Positions 50,119 through 58,992 of a stretch of 64,000 bases of DNA are shown one piece after another. The notes beneath the pieces were generated by a model. It did no database searches. It was not told the DNA's origin and saw nothing but the letters and a program-made list of their open reading frames with translations. Both the position numbers and the translations under genes were made by a program. This stretch comes from JBKBMT01 sp046295655 (GTDB lineage: Bacteria > Pseudomonadota > Alphaproteobacteria > Rhodobacterales > Rhodobacteraceae), in contig JBKBMT010000004.1 in assembly GCA_046295655.1 (NCBI GenBank), positions 1 to 64,000 of the forward strand, in the 5' to 3' direction. The first letter of the stretch is position 1, and the number at the start of each line of letters is the position of its first letter.

Positions 50119-51210
50119 TCAGCCGATCCGCCCGCGCATTCCGCCGGTCTGGCCTCTGTCTCGCAGAAGATGGTCCAGAAGCACGCAGGCCATCATCGCC
50201 TCGCCTACCGGCACCGCACGGATCCCGACGCAGGGATCATGGCGGCCCTTTGTCACGATTTCGCGCGCCTTGCCGTCCACGCCGATGCTCTGGCGCGGGG
50301 TCAGGATCGACGAGGTGGGCTTGACCGCGAACCGCACCACGACCGGCTGACCCGTCGAGATACCGCCCAGAATACCGCCCGCATGGTTCGACCGGAACTC
50401 CGGCCCCGGGCCGATCTCGTCGGCATTCTCGACCCCCGTCAGGGTGGCGGCCGCCATGCCGGCACCGATCTCGACGCCCTTCACGGCGTTGATCGACATC
50501 ATCGCGGCAGCGAGGTCGGCATCGAGCTTGCCGTAAAGCGGCGCGCCAAGGCCGGCCGGAACCCCGGTTGCCACCACCTCGATGACCGCCCCCACCGAAT
50601 TGCCGGCCTTGCGCAACCCGTCGAGCGTTGCCGCCCACCGTCCGGCGGCCCTCGGGTCGGGGCACCAGAACGGGTTGCGGTCGATCTCGTCCATGTCGAA
50701 GGCGTTCCGGTCCGCCGCATCGCCGCCCATCTGGACCATGTAGCCCCTGATCGACAGTCCGGGCGCCAGGGCTGCCAGGGCGACACGGGCCACGGCCCCC
50801 GCTGCCACCCGTGCCGCCGTCTCGCGTGCACTGGACCGACCGCCGCCGCGCGGGTCGCGCAGGCCGTATTTCTGATGATAGGTGAGATCGGCGTGACCCG
50901 GACGGAAGCTGGCCGCTATGTCGGAATAGTCCTTCGACCGCTGATCCGTGTTTTCGATCGACAACTGGATCGGCGTGCCGGTGGTGCGTCCCCCATAGAT
51001 GCCCGACAGGATGCGGACGGCATCCGGCTCCTGCCGCTGCGTGGTATAGCGGTTCTGGCCCGGGCGGCGGCGGTCGAGCCAGGGCTGGATGTCCGCCTCG
51101 GCCAGCGCCAGTCCCGGCGGGCACCCATCGACCACGCATCCCAGTGCCGGCCCGTGGCTTTCGCCCCAGGTGGTGACGCGGAACAGATGCCCGAAGGTGT
51201 TGTGGCTCAT
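50119..51210 (-). CDS. aroC: Chorismate synthase AroC
   Basis: Catalyses the last shikimate-pathway step, EPSP to chorismate, using reduced FMN. 363 residues. Signature blocks are FRVTTWGESHGPALGCVVDG near residues 10-29, HADLTYHQKYGLRDPRGGG near 106-124 with the active-site His, and FRSNHAGGILGGISTGQP near 268-285. The ATG overlaps the end of a small damaged frame upstream (ATGA), the remains of the VPLPA-CTERM-like gene. Confidence 0.97.
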   Translation of the reverse strand: MSHNTFGHLFRVTTWGESHGPALGCVVDGCPPGLALAEADIQPWLDRRRPGQNRYTTQRQEPDAVRILSGIYGGRTTGTPIQLSIENTDQRSKDYSDIAASFRPGHADLTYHQKYGLRDPRGGGRSSARETAARVAAGAVARVALAALAPGLSIRGYMVQMGGDAADRNAFDMDEIDRNPFWCPDPRAAGRWAATLDGLRKAGNSVGAVIEVVATGVPAGLGAPLYGKLDADLAAAMMSINAVKGVEIGAGMAAATLTGVENADEIGPGPEFRSNHAGGILGGISTGQPVVVRFAVKPTSSILTPRQSIGVDGKAREIVTKGRHDPCVGIRAVPVGEAMMACVLLDHLLRDRGQTGGMRGRIG

Positions 51211-51499
51211 TCCTGCCGCCTAGCGCGACGGCGGCGGGAATTCAATCGGTGTCCGGTCGCGGCCACCTTGCGCGGGTCCCTGATCCGCCTCCGGCCGATC
51301 AGGGCCAGGCCGCCCGGCGCCGAGACCGGCAGCACCGTCGCCGCCGGCAGCGGAACGATGATCCGCCGACACCCCGGCAGATGCCGTCCCTGAGCGGAGC
51401 GGGTTCGCGCCTGACGGTTGCTGCCTCGGTCGGAACCGCCGGTTGGCCCGAGACGGCCAGTGCAATGGCCCCGAAAAGCAGTTTCCTGAATCCGAACAT
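51207..51499 (-). pseudogene. Frameshifted small VPLPA-CTERM-like exported protein
   Basis: From the ATG at 51499 (GGGAGGGG upstream) the minus strand encodes a good signal peptide, MFGFRKLLFGAIALAVSG, ending near PTEAA. This frame continues into a meaningless Arg-rich stretch ending at 51299. One frame over, the DNA encodes VPLPAATVLPVSAPGGLALI followed by GRRRIRD, the layout of the VPLPA-CTERM sorting signal of Rhodobacterales: motif, hydrophobic helix, basic end. A single frameshift between about 51360 and 51430 would join them. The basic tail is longer than usual, 24 extra residues, and stops on the aroC start. Remnant or sequence error. Confidence 0.45.
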
Positions 51500-51665
51500 G
51501 AGTCGCCCCTCCCATGTCGGCACGAACGCCCGTGCCTGTTCACGATGCGAAGCCGGCCGTGTTCGGACAACAACCTTGGACATGACCCGGACCGTTTTCC
51601 GGCCCGCGCGGTATCGGACGCCCTCGCGGCTGGACATTGCCGCGCGCAGATGCAATGTTCGGATT

Positions 51666-51746
51666 ACCTCGGGGTGCCCGGAAGGGCTGAGATGCGAAAG
51701 CGAACCCGTCGAACCTGAACCGGATCATGCCGGCGGAGGGAAGGTG
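51666..51746 (+). promoter_or_regulatory. TPP riboswitch (THI element)
   Basis: The thiamine pyrophosphate aptamer is recognisable by its conserved pieces in order: CTCGGGGTGCCC, GGGCTGAGATG, CGAACCCGTCGAACCTGA and CCGGATCATGCCGGCGGAGGGA. These form P1-P5 with the CTGAGA pyrimidine-binding loop and the GGATNATGCC helix intact. It is followed 48 bases later by the thiB start. In Gram-negatives it normally represses translation or transcription of thiamine transport genes when TPP is plentiful. A separate terminator hairpin was not resolved. Confidence 0.93.
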
Positions 51747-51793
51747 CAGAGCGATCCTGCTGCCCGACCTGACCGTCGCAACAGGAGGACGCC

Positions 51794-52780
51794 ATGAAAC
51801 CATCCATCCTTGCTGCGGGTCTTGCCATCGTCGCCACTTCGGCCGCGGCCGAACTGCCTGTCCTGACGGTGCTGACCTATGACAGTTTCGTCTCCGACTG
51901 GGGGCCGGGCCCTGCGATCCGGCAGGCATTCGAGGCCGAATGCGGCTGCCGGCTGAACCTGGTCGGCTCGGGCGACGGTGCCGCGCTTCTGGCCCGGGCG
52001 CGTCTCGAGGGTGGCCGGGGCGAGGCGGATGTGGTGCTGGGCCTCGATACCAACCTGACCGCGGCGGCAGCGGCGACCGGCCTCTTCGCTCCGCACGGCA
52101 TTACCGCCGCGCTTGATCTGCCCGTCGAATGGGACGATCCGTTGTTCCTGCCCTTCGACTGGGGCTGGTTCGCCTTCGTCCACGACCGGACCCGCCTTGC
52201 CGACCCGCCCGGAAGCTTCGAGGAGCTTGCAGCCTCCGATCTGAAGATCGTCATCCAGGACCCCCGGTCCTCGACCCCCGGTCTGGGGCTTCTGATGTGG
52301 GTGCGGGCGGCCTATGGCGAGCGCGCGGCCGAGATCTGGAGCGGGCTTTCGGACAATGTGCTGACCGTCACGCCGGGCTGGTCCGAAGCCTACAGCCTGT
52401 TCCTGAAGGGCGAGGCCGACATGGTGCTGAGCTACACCACATCGCCGGCCTATCACCTCATCGCGGAGGGCGACGATACCAAGGCTGCCGCGGCATTCGC
52501 CGAAGGTCACTACATGCAGGTCGAGGTCGCAGGGGTGCTTGCCGCCAGTCGCCAGCCCGAGCTTGCCCGGCGTTTCATGGCCTTCATGGTCTCCGACGGT
52601 TTCCAGTCGGTGATCCCCGAGACCAACTGGATGTATCCCGCCCGGCTTCCTGCCGACGGTCTGCCGCAAGGCTTCGACACGCTGCACCGGCCCGAGCGGT
52701 CGCTCCTGCTGCCGCCCGACGAGGCGCAGGCGATTCGTGACACTGCGCTGGCCGAATGGCTGGCGGCGCTTGGTCGGTAG
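51794..52780 (+). CDS. thiB: Thiamine ABC transporter substrate-binding protein ThiB
   Basis: Periplasmic receptor for thiamine and its phosphates. 328 residues with a signal peptide (1-19, cleavage after SAAA). VLTYDSFVSDWGPGPAIRQAFE near 26-47 is the domain I opening of the TbpA family, and the thiamine-binding aromatic residues are in FDWGWFAFVHD near 118-128 and YTTSPAYH near 213-220. AGGAGG precedes its ATG. First gene of thiBPQ, downstream of a TPP riboswitch. Confidence 0.94.
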   Translation: MKPSILAAGLAIVATSAAAELPVLTVLTYDSFVSDWGPGPAIRQAFEAECGCRLNLVGSGDGAALLARARLEGGRGEADVVLGLDTNLTAAAAATGLFAPHGITAALDLPVEWDDPLFLPFDWGWFAFVHDRTRLADPPGSFEELAASDLKIVIQDPRSSTPGLGLLMWVRAAYGERAAEIWSGLSDNVLTVTPGWSEAYSLFLKGEADMVLSYTTSPAYHLIAEGDDTKAAAAFAEGHYMQVEVAGVLAASRQPELARRFMAFMVSDGFQSVIPETNWMYPARLPADGLPQGFDTLHRPERSLLLPPDEAQAIRDTALAEWLAALGR

Positions 52781-52793
52781 GACGGGTCTGCCC

Positions 52794-54386
52794 GTGGGCA
52801 CCCGTCCGCGCCCTGCTTCCGGCACGACGATGTGGCCGGGGACGGATTGGGCGCGCGTTGCGGGCCTGTCGGTCGCGGGTCTGGTTCTGGCGCTGATGCT
52901 GGGCAGTCTCGCGGCGGTTCTGACAGCGGCAGGCGGGGTCGGCCGGCTCGGCCCGTCGGACTGGGCGGCGCTGCGGTTCACGCTGATCCAGGCCATCCTT
53001 TCGGCGCTGTTGTCGGTCGCGCTGGCGATCCCCGTGGCCCGGGCGTTGGCGCGGCGGCGGTTTCGGGGCCGCGCCGCACTGATCACCCTTCTGGGCGCGC
53101 CGTTCCTGCTGCCGACCATTGTTGCCGTCCTGGGCCTGATCGCGATCTTCGGCCGGGCGGGATGGATCAACACCGCGCTTGGCTGGGCTGGCCTGCCCCC
53201 CGTGCAGATCTACGGCCTGCAAGGCGTGGTGCTGGCGCATGTGTTCTTCAACCTTCCACTGGCCGTCCGCATGATCCTTCAGGGGTTTCAGGCGATACCG
53301 TCGGAACGGTTCCGGCTGGCGCAGTCGCTTGGCTTCCGCCCGGGTGACGTCTGGCGGCATCTGGAGCGGCCCGTGCTGCGCGAGGTCCTGCCGGGCGCGA
53401 CACTGGCGGTGTTCCTGATCTGCCTGACCTCCTTCGCCGTTGCGCTCATCATGGGGGGGGGGCCGCGGGCGACGACGCTTGAGCTGGCGATCTGGCAGTC
53501 GATCCGTTTCGACTTCGATCTGGGCCGCGCGGCGGTTCTGGCTGCGGCCCAGTTCGTGCTCTGCGCCGCGGCTGTGCTGGCGGCGGGGCGCGTCGCGGTG
53601 CCGGCGGGGTTCGGGGCCGGGCTGGACCGGCCGCTTGCGGTTCCGGCGCCGCAGGGGATCTGGCGGGCGCTGGATCTGTTGACGATCGTCGCCGCGGCGC
53701 TGTTTCTTCTGACACCCCTGGCGGCGGTTGCGGGTGCCGGTCTGGCGGGCCTTGTCGATCTTCCTGCCCCTGTGTGGCATGCGGCGGCCCGATCTGTCGC
53801 GGTGGCGCTGACCGCCACTGCGCTTGCGATCGGTGCGGCGCTGGCGCTGGGTGCAGTGGCGGTGCGGGGCGGGCTGTCGGGGCGTGCGGCCGAAATTGCG
53901 GGGATGCTGCCGCTTGCCGCCTCCGGTCTGGTTCTGGGGACCGGGCTGTTCCTGCTGACCTTTCCCATCGTGGCGCCGTCGCGTATTGCCCTGCCGGTCA
54001 CCGCGCTTGTGAATGCGGCGCTTGCGCTGCCCTTCGCGCTGCGCATCCTGCTGCCGCCGCTGCGGGAGATACACGCCACCCAGCACCGGCTGGCCGAGTC
54101 GCTGGGCATTCACGGCCTCGGGCGTTTGCGTCTGGTGACGCTGCCGCGGCTCCGCCGGCCGCTCGGCTTCGCCGCCGGCGTCGTGGCCGCGCTGGCGATG
54201 GGCGATCTCGGGGTGATCGCGCTGTTCGCCGCCGAAGGAACCGAGACACTGCCTCTGCAGGTCTGGCGGCTCATGGGCGCCTATCGCACCCAGTCCGCCG
54301 AGGCGGCGGCGCTTCTGCTGGTCGCCCTGGGGTTTATGATGTTTGCCGGATTCGACAGCTGGGGACGCCGCTGTGCTGCAACTTGA
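52794..54386 (+). CDS. thiP: Thiamine ABC transporter permease ThiP
   Basis: Inner-membrane permease with about 12 helices in two binding-protein-dependent transport modules. EAA-type loops occur twice: QAIPSERFRLAQSLGFRPGD in the first half and HATQHRLAESLGIHGLGRLR in the second, each contacting the ThiQ ATPase. About 530 residues from the GTG at 52794; the TTG at 52770 is another option, since both stretches before the first helix have only weak purine-rich signals. It begins 13 bases after thiB and its end overlaps thiQ by 14 bases. Confidence 0.92.
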   Translation: MGTRPRPASGTTMWPGTDWARVAGLSVAGLVLALMLGSLAAVLTAAGGVGRLGPSDWAALRFTLIQAILSALLSVALAIPVARALARRRFRGRAALITLLGAPFLLPTIVAVLGLIAIFGRAGWINTALGWAGLPPVQIYGLQGVVLAHVFFNLPLAVRMILQGFQAIPSERFRLAQSLGFRPGDVWRHLERPVLREVLPGATLAVFLICLTSFAVALIMGGGPRATTLELAIWQSIRFDFDLGRAAVLAAAQFVLCAAAVLAAGRVAVPAGFGAGLDRPLAVPAPQGIWRALDLLTIVAAALFLLTPLAAVAGAGLAGLVDLPAPVWHAAARSVAVALTATALAIGAALALGAVAVRGGLSGRAAEIAGMLPLAASGLVLGTGLFLLTFPIVAPSRIALPVTALVNAALALPFALRILLPPLREIHATQHRLAESLGIHGLGRLRLVTLPRLRRPLGFAAGVVAALAMGDLGVIALFAAEGTETLPLQVWRLMGAYRTQSAEAAALLLVALGFMMFAGFDSWGRRCAAT

Positions 54387-55065
54387 CCGCCTGTGCCTTC
54401 GGCTGGGCGACTTCACCCTGTCGGCCCACTGGTCGCTGCCCCCGGGTGCGCGCGCAGCCATTATCGGACCCTCCGGCGCGGGCAAATCCACGCTTCTGCA
54501 CGCGATTGCGGGGTTCCTCGCGCCGGCATCGGGTTGCATCCTCTGGCAGGGTAGCGACCTTGCGCCGGTGCCGCCGGGCGACCGACCGGCCAGCATCCTG
54601 TTCCAGGACCAGAACCTGTTTCCGCATCTGACCGTCGCGCAGAACGTGGGCCTCGGCCTGTCGCCGGCGCTGCGGCTGACCGAAGCCGACCGCGACCGGG
54701 TCGAGGCGGTGCTGAACCGTGTCGGGCTCGAGGGGATGGGCGGGCGACGGCCGGCAGAACTGTCCGGGGGCCAGCAGTCCCGCGTCGCGCTGGCGCGGGC
54801 CTTGCTGCGGGCCCGGCCGATGCTGCTGCTTGACGAACCCTTCGCGGCACTTGGTCCCGCGCTGCGGATCGAGATGCTGGATCTGGTCGGCCGGATCGCC
54901 GACGAAACCGGGGCGCTGGTCCTGCTTGTGACCCACGATCCGGCAGAGGCGCGCCGCTTCGCACCGCTGACTGTGGTCGTGGCCGCGGGCATCGCGGCGC
55001 CGCCGGTCCCGACCGTGCCGCTCCTCGACGATCCACCGCCCGTATTGCGCGCCTATCTCGGCTGA
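54373..55065 (+). CDS. thiQ: Thiamine ABC transporter ATP-binding protein ThiQ
   Basis: ATPase of thiamine import. 230 residues from the GTG at 54373, in the end of thiP. Walker A GPSGAGKSTLLHAIAG lies near residues 32-47, the Q-loop FQDQNLFPHL near 77-86, the ABC signature LSGGQQSRVALARALL near 129-144, Walker B LLLDEPFAAL near 149-158 and the switch His in LLVTHDP. ThiQ is often short, as here. Its last 13 bases overlap the convergent cation transporter gene. Confidence 0.94.
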   Translation: MLQLDRLCLRLGDFTLSAHWSLPPGARAAIIGPSGAGKSTLLHAIAGFLAPASGCILWQGSDLAPVPPGDRPASILFQDQNLFPHLTVAQNVGLGLSPALRLTEADRDRVEAVLNRVGLEGMGGRRPAELSGGQQSRVALARALLRARPMLLLDEPFAALGPALRIEMLDLVGRIADETGALVLLVTHDPAEARRFAPLTVVVAAGIAAPPVPTVPLLDDPPPVLRAYLG

Positions 55066-55949
55066 TCGGGCGGGCGGGCCACGTCCTTGTGGATGATGAC
55101 ATCGGCGTGGGGATAGACCTGCATGATCGCCCGGCGCAGACCGGCGCCGATCTCGTGCGCGTCGGCAAGCGACTGGTCGCCGTCAAGTTCGATGTGCAGA
55201 TGGACGAAAATTCGGCTTCCGGCCGTCCGTGTCTTGAGATCGTGCCAACCGCGCACGCCCGGCCAGCGATCCGCGATCCGACCGATTCCCGCAATGATCT
55301 CCGGGTCCGCAGTGCGATCCATCAGCGCATGCCAGGCGCCGGTTCCGATCCGCAGCGCGCCCCTCAGAAGTACCAACGTGGCAATCAGCGCCACTATGCT
55401 GTCGATCTGCCAGATCCCCCAGCGCGCTGAGGCATAGAGCGACACCATGGCCCCGAGATTCGGAATGAGGTCGGACAGGTAGTGCAGCCGGTCGGCGGCG
55501 ACGACGCGATTGCCTGTCCGCCGCGCGACATGTCCCTGCCACAGCACCAGCGCGACCGTCATCAGAATCGCGACCGCCATGGCCACGATGCCGGCGAACT
55601 CGGCTGCAAGGGGCTGCGCTTCACCCGAGAGCAGCCGGCGCGCGGCCTGCCAGCCGATCAGGGCCGCGGCGCCCGTCAGGAACAGCGCCTGACCCAGCGC
55701 CGCCAGATCCTCGACCGAGGTATGGCCGAAGGCGTGATCCTCGTCCGGTGGCCGTGCCGCGTAGAGGATCGCAGCCATCGCCGCGAGCGACATGAACAGA
55801 TCGAGCGCCGAATCCGCCAGCGAGGCTGCGACCGAAAGGGCCCCAGTCTGGGCGAAGGCCCAGACCTTCAGTCCGACGAGCACGATCGCCACGGCGACCG
55901 AGGCGCGGGCGGCCGACAGATCCAGACGCGTGCGATCGCTGGGTTGCAT
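55053..55949 (-). CDS. Cation diffusion facilitator (FieF-like) metal transporter
   Basis: A 298-residue CDF exporter with six membrane helices. Helix 2 carries SLADSALDL and helix 5 HYLSD, the tetrahedral D-D-H-D site of FieF-type zinc/iron transporters, and the cytoplasmic C-terminal domain contains HLHIELDGDQSLADAHEIG with the usual His/Asp metal ligands. I start it at the ATG at 55949; 33 further upstream residues in frame look non-homologous. Expected to export Zn2+, Fe2+ or Cd2+ against protons. Confidence 0.9.
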   Translation of the reverse strand: MQPSDRTRLDLSAARASVAVAIVLVGLKVWAFAQTGALSVAASLADSALDLFMSLAAMAAILYAARPPDEDHAFGHTSVEDLAALGQALFLTGAAALIGWQAARRLLSGEAQPLAAEFAGIVAMAVAILMTVALVLWQGHVARRTGNRVVAADRLHYLSDLIPNLGAMVSLYASARWGIWQIDSIVALIATLVLLRGALRIGTGAWHALMDRTADPEIIAGIGRIADRWPGVRGWHDLKTRTAGSRIFVHLHIELDGDQSLADAHEIGAGLRRAIMQVYPHADVIIHKDVARPPDQPR

Positions 55950-56019
55950 GGGCAGCACCCCGACAGATGATGTGGCGGGGATGCCATGCCCCGCACCAGC
56001 GGACAAGCCCTGCGGTTCG

Positions 56020-56580
56020 TCAGCCGCCGGGATCACCTTGATCGACACCCCACAGCGCGGACCGGGGCGCCCAGCCGCGCAAGCCTTCGCGGGCGATCCG
56101 GCACCAGTCGCCCCGGCATTCCAGAAGCCTTGCGACGACGCCGATCTCGGCCCTTGCCACGATTTCGGCGCGGGGATCAGGGCGCGACAGAAGTTCGGTC
56201 AGGTCCTCGGTCACCAGAACGGTCCGAGTGCCCGAAAGCAGCGAATAGTGCACCCAGCCGCCGGCACCCTCGGCATCTTCCACCCGGCGCCAGTTCTCGT
56301 GTTCGGCCGTGACCCGCAGCGGCATGCCGGGCTGGGTGAAGACCCAGTCGATCCGGTGCGCCAGCCCAGGTCCGCGGCGCGCATTGCCTTCGGAGGTCTT
56401 GAGCGAGACATAGCGCGGAAGCGGCAGGCTCGTGACGGGGCCGCGGCCGGGCGCCGGTGCGGCGGTGATCGCGGCGGTTGCAACGGTCGCCGGCGGGTCG
56501 GCCGAGCCCTCGGCCGCCGCGCCGATCGGCACCATCAGGCACGCTGCAACAACTGCCGCGTGCAGTCCCAGCCGCATCAT
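56020..56580 (-). CDS. Exported SH3-domain protein (DUF1058-like)
   Basis: A 186-residue protein: a signal peptide (1-23), a short Pro/Ala-rich stretch, then two bacterial SH3-like repeats. YVSLKTSEGNARRGPGLAHR (about 58-77) opens the first, with IDWVFTQPGMPLRV and GGWVHYSLLSG; VARAEIGVVARLLECRGDWC opens the second. Family members are periplasmic and probably bind peptidoglycan peptides. Convergent with nothing; it shares orientation with the CDF gene (70 bases apart) and is divergent from the 2-hydroxyacid dehydrogenase. Confidence 0.85.
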   Translation of the reverse strand: MMRLGLHAAVVAACLMVPIGAAAEGSADPPATVATAAITAAPAPGRGPVTSLPLPRYVSLKTSEGNARRGPGLAHRIDWVFTQPGMPLRVTAEHENWRRVEDAEGAGGWVHYSLLSGTRTVLVTEDLTELLSRPDPRAEIVARAEIGVVARLLECRGDWCRIAREGLRGWAPRSALWGVDQGDPGG

Positions 56581-56714
56581 CCGTCCTGCTCCCGCCCGTC
56601 GCCCTGACTGCCCCGGCCGATATGCCGCGGCTTGTTGCTGCGCCTTGTGCCCGACGCGATCCTGCGCCAACGTGCCACCTGAGGCCGATTTTGGAAAGTG
56701 TGGGGAGGCGTTCG

Positions 56715-57701
56715 ATGCCAGGCAAGCGGGTAAGTGTTGTCGTCACGCGACGGTTGCCCGAGGTGGTCGAAACCCGAATGGCCGAATTGTTCGACGTCTC
56801 CCTCCGCGACCCCGACACCCCGATGTCGCGCGACGAACTGGCCGATGCGATCCGCCGGGCCGATGTCCTGGTGCCCTGCGTGGCCGATCAGATCGACGCC
56901 GCGCTGCTGGCCCAGGCAGGTCCGAACCTGCGGCTGATCGCAAGCTATGGTGCCGGCGTCGATCACATCGACGTGGCGACCGCCCGCAGCCGCGGCATCC
57001 TCGTGTCGAACACGCCCGGTGTCCTGAGCGAGGACACCGCAGACATGACGATGGCGCTGATGCTGGCGGTCCTGCGTCGCATTCCCGAAGGTCTGGCCGA
57101 AATGGCTGCCGGCACCTGGCAGGGCTGGTCGCCGATGGCGCATCTGGGCCAGCGGCTGGGAGGGCGGCGGCTGGGAATTCTGGGCATGGGGCGGGTCGGA
57201 CAGGCGGTCGCACGGCGCGCCCGCGCCTTCGGCATGCAGATCCATTACCACAACCGACGCCGGCTACGCCCCGAGATCGAGGCCGAGCACGAGGCGACCT
57301 ACTGGGACAGCCTCGACCGGATGCTGGCGCGGATGGATGTGATCAGCGTCAACTGCCCGCACACGCCCTCGACCTTCCACCTGTTGAACGCCCGGCGGCT
57401 GAAGGGGCTGAAGCCGGGCGCCGTCATCGTGAACACCTCGCGCGGTGAGGTGATCGACGAGAACGCCCTGGTCCGGGGACTCGAAGCGGGCGAGATCGGC
57501 GGCGCCGGCCTGGACGTCTACGAGCACGGGCAGGAGGTGAACGCCCGCCTGCGGGGTCTGCCCAACGTCGTGCTGCTGCCGCACATGGGATCGGCCACGC
57601 TCGAGAGCCGCATCGAGATGGGCGAGAAGGTGATCCTGAACATCAAGACATTCGCAGACGGCCACCGCCCGCCCGATCAGGTCGTGCCGGCGATGCTGTG
57701 A
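56715..57701 (+). CDS. D-2-hydroxyacid dehydrogenase (glyoxylate/hydroxypyruvate reductase type)
   Basis: A 328-residue NAD(P)-dependent oxidoreductase. The Rossmann motif GILGMGRVGQAVARRARAFG lies near 153-172, followed by the conserved HYHNRR, with Arg after it favouring NADPH. Catalytic Arg is in VNTSRGEVIDE near 238-248, and the His in LLPHMGSAT. Close relatives reduce glyoxylate or hydroxypyruvate. GGGGAGG lies 5 bases before the ATG. It stands apart from serA (46 kb), which it does not resemble beyond the fold. Confidence 0.9.
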   Translation: MPGKRVSVVVTRRLPEVVETRMAELFDVSLRDPDTPMSRDELADAIRRADVLVPCVADQIDAALLAQAGPNLRLIASYGAGVDHIDVATARSRGILVSNTPGVLSEDTADMTMALMLAVLRRIPEGLAEMAAGTWQGWSPMAHLGQRLGGRRLGILGMGRVGQAVARRARAFGMQIHYHNRRRLRPEIEAEHEATYWDSLDRMLARMDVISVNCPHTPSTFHLLNARRLKGLKPGAVIVNTSRGEVIDENALVRGLEAGEIGGAGLDVYEHGQEVNARLRGLPNVVLLPHMGSATLESRIEMGEKVILNIKTFADGHRPPDQVVPAML

Positions 57702-57767
57702 TCCGGCGCGACTGATGCGCCGGCCTGCCAATCGTGGCACTCTGCCGGTTCACAGGAGGATCCCGCC

Positions 57768-58097
57768 ATGCCGATCATTTCGTCAGACTTCCGCGGCCAG
57801 ACCGTCATCACGACCTTCGAGATGACCCCGGGCACCTGCGCCGACCTGATGGACGAGCTGACCGCCGCCTATCGCGACTTCATCCGCCATCAGCCGGGCT
57901 TCATCGCCGCCGGCCTGCATGTGAACGACGCGCAGACCAGGATTGCCAACTATTCGCAATGGGAGCGGCGCGAGGATTTCCAGGCGATGCTGCGCACGCC
58001 CGAGATGCGGGAACGCAACCGCCGCTTCGCCGCCCTCTGCTCGCGCTTCGAGCCGGTGATGTACGAAGTCGCCGCCAGCTTCGACGGATCGGCCTGA
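57768..58097 (+). CDS. Antibiotic biosynthesis monooxygenase (ABM) domain protein
   Basis: A 109-residue dimeric ferredoxin-like fold protein. Typical are the strand TVITTFEMTPG, the helix MDELTAAYRDFIRHQPGFIA near 28-47 and the ending strand VMYEVAASF. Some members oxidise quinols or degrade haem, but many have no defined activity. The start has AGGAGG upstream. Located 66 bases after the dehydrogenase and convergent with map; no obvious partner. Confidence 0.82.
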   Translation: MPIISSDFRGQTVITTFEMTPGTCADLMDELTAAYRDFIRHQPGFIAAGLHVNDAQTRIANYSQWERREDFQAMLRTPEMRERNRRFAALCSRFEPVMYEVAASFDGSA

Positions 58098-58104
58098 CCG
58101 GGGG

Positions 58105-58968
58105 TCAGCGCGCGGGTCGGGTCGGATGGAACAGTCCGGCCGGAGACCGGGTAAAGACCTCGACCCCGGTCGCGGTCACACCGACCGAATGTTCGAACTG
58201 TGCCGACAGCGACCGGTCGCGGGTGACGGCGGTCCAGCCGTCGGACAGTTCCCTGGTCTCGGGGCGCCCGAGGTTCACCATCGGCTCGATGGTGAAGAAC
58301 ATGCCTTCCTCCAGCACCGGCCCGAGCCCCGGTCGGCCGTAATGCAGAACGTTGGGCGGGGCATGGAACACCCGGCCAAGCCCGTGTCCGCAGAAGTCCC
58401 GGACGACCGACATGCGGTTGCGTTCCACATGGGTCTGGATCGCATGACCGATGTCGCCGAAGGTGTTGCCGGGCCGGACCGCCTCGATCCCCCGCATCAG
58501 GGCATCATGGGTGACCTGGATCAGTCGCGCGGCAAAGGGTTTCGGCGTGCCGGCGACATACATCCGGCTCGAATCGCCATACCAGCCGTCAACCACCACG
58601 GTGACATCGATGTTCAGGATATCGCCGTTCTGAAGTGTGTCGCTGCTGCGCCCGGGAATCTTTTCGCCGGGGATGCCGTGACAGACCACCTGATTGACGC
58701 TGATGCAGGTCGCATGGCGATAGGCTTCGCGCCCCGCGGGCTGATAGCCTATCGTCGCGGATCCGACCCCGCGCTCCTCGATACGGCGCCGGATGAAGGC
58801 GTCGAGCGCGCCGGTCCCTATGCCGGGTTCGACCAGTGCGGCAACCTCGTCCAGAAGCTCAGCCGCCACGCGCCCGGCTGCGCGCATCCCGGCAAAGTCG
58901 GCCGGCTCGTGAATGCGGATGCCGTCGCGGGTGATGCGGCCGCGGGTCTCGTCCAAGTCAGGCTCCAT
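58105..58968 (-). CDS. map: Type I methionine aminopeptidase
   Basis: Removes the initiator methionine. 287 residues, slightly long at the N-terminus as in alphaproteobacteria. The five metal ligands are visible: Asp in LNIDVTVVVDGWYGDSSRM (two), His in FCGHGLGRVFHAPPNV, Glu in FTIEPMVNLG and Glu in AQFEHSVGVT; the substrate His is in QVVCHGIPGE. Leftward, 24 bases after sfsA, so sfsA-map form an operon. Confidence 0.95.
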   Translation of the reverse strand: MEPDLDETRGRITRDGIRIHEPADFAGMRAAGRVAAELLDEVAALVEPGIGTGALDAFIRRRIEERGVGSATIGYQPAGREAYRHATCISVNQVVCHGIPGEKIPGRSSDTLQNGDILNIDVTVVVDGWYGDSSRMYVAGTPKPFAARLIQVTHDALMRGIEAVRPGNTFGDIGHAIQTHVERNRMSVVRDFCGHGLGRVFHAPPNVLHYGRPGLGPVLEEGMFFTIEPMVNLGRPETRELSDGWTAVTRDRSLSAQFEHSVGVTATGVEVFTRSPAGLFHPTRPAR

Positions 58969-58992
58969 GGGCTCGATATCGGGCAGTTCTAG

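Noticed and set aside
52584..54992. A long minus-strand frame across thiP and thiQ
   Set aside because: Low-complexity Arg/Gln/Pro product typical of antisense of GC-rich membrane-protein genes; the thiBPQ frames have clear motifs.
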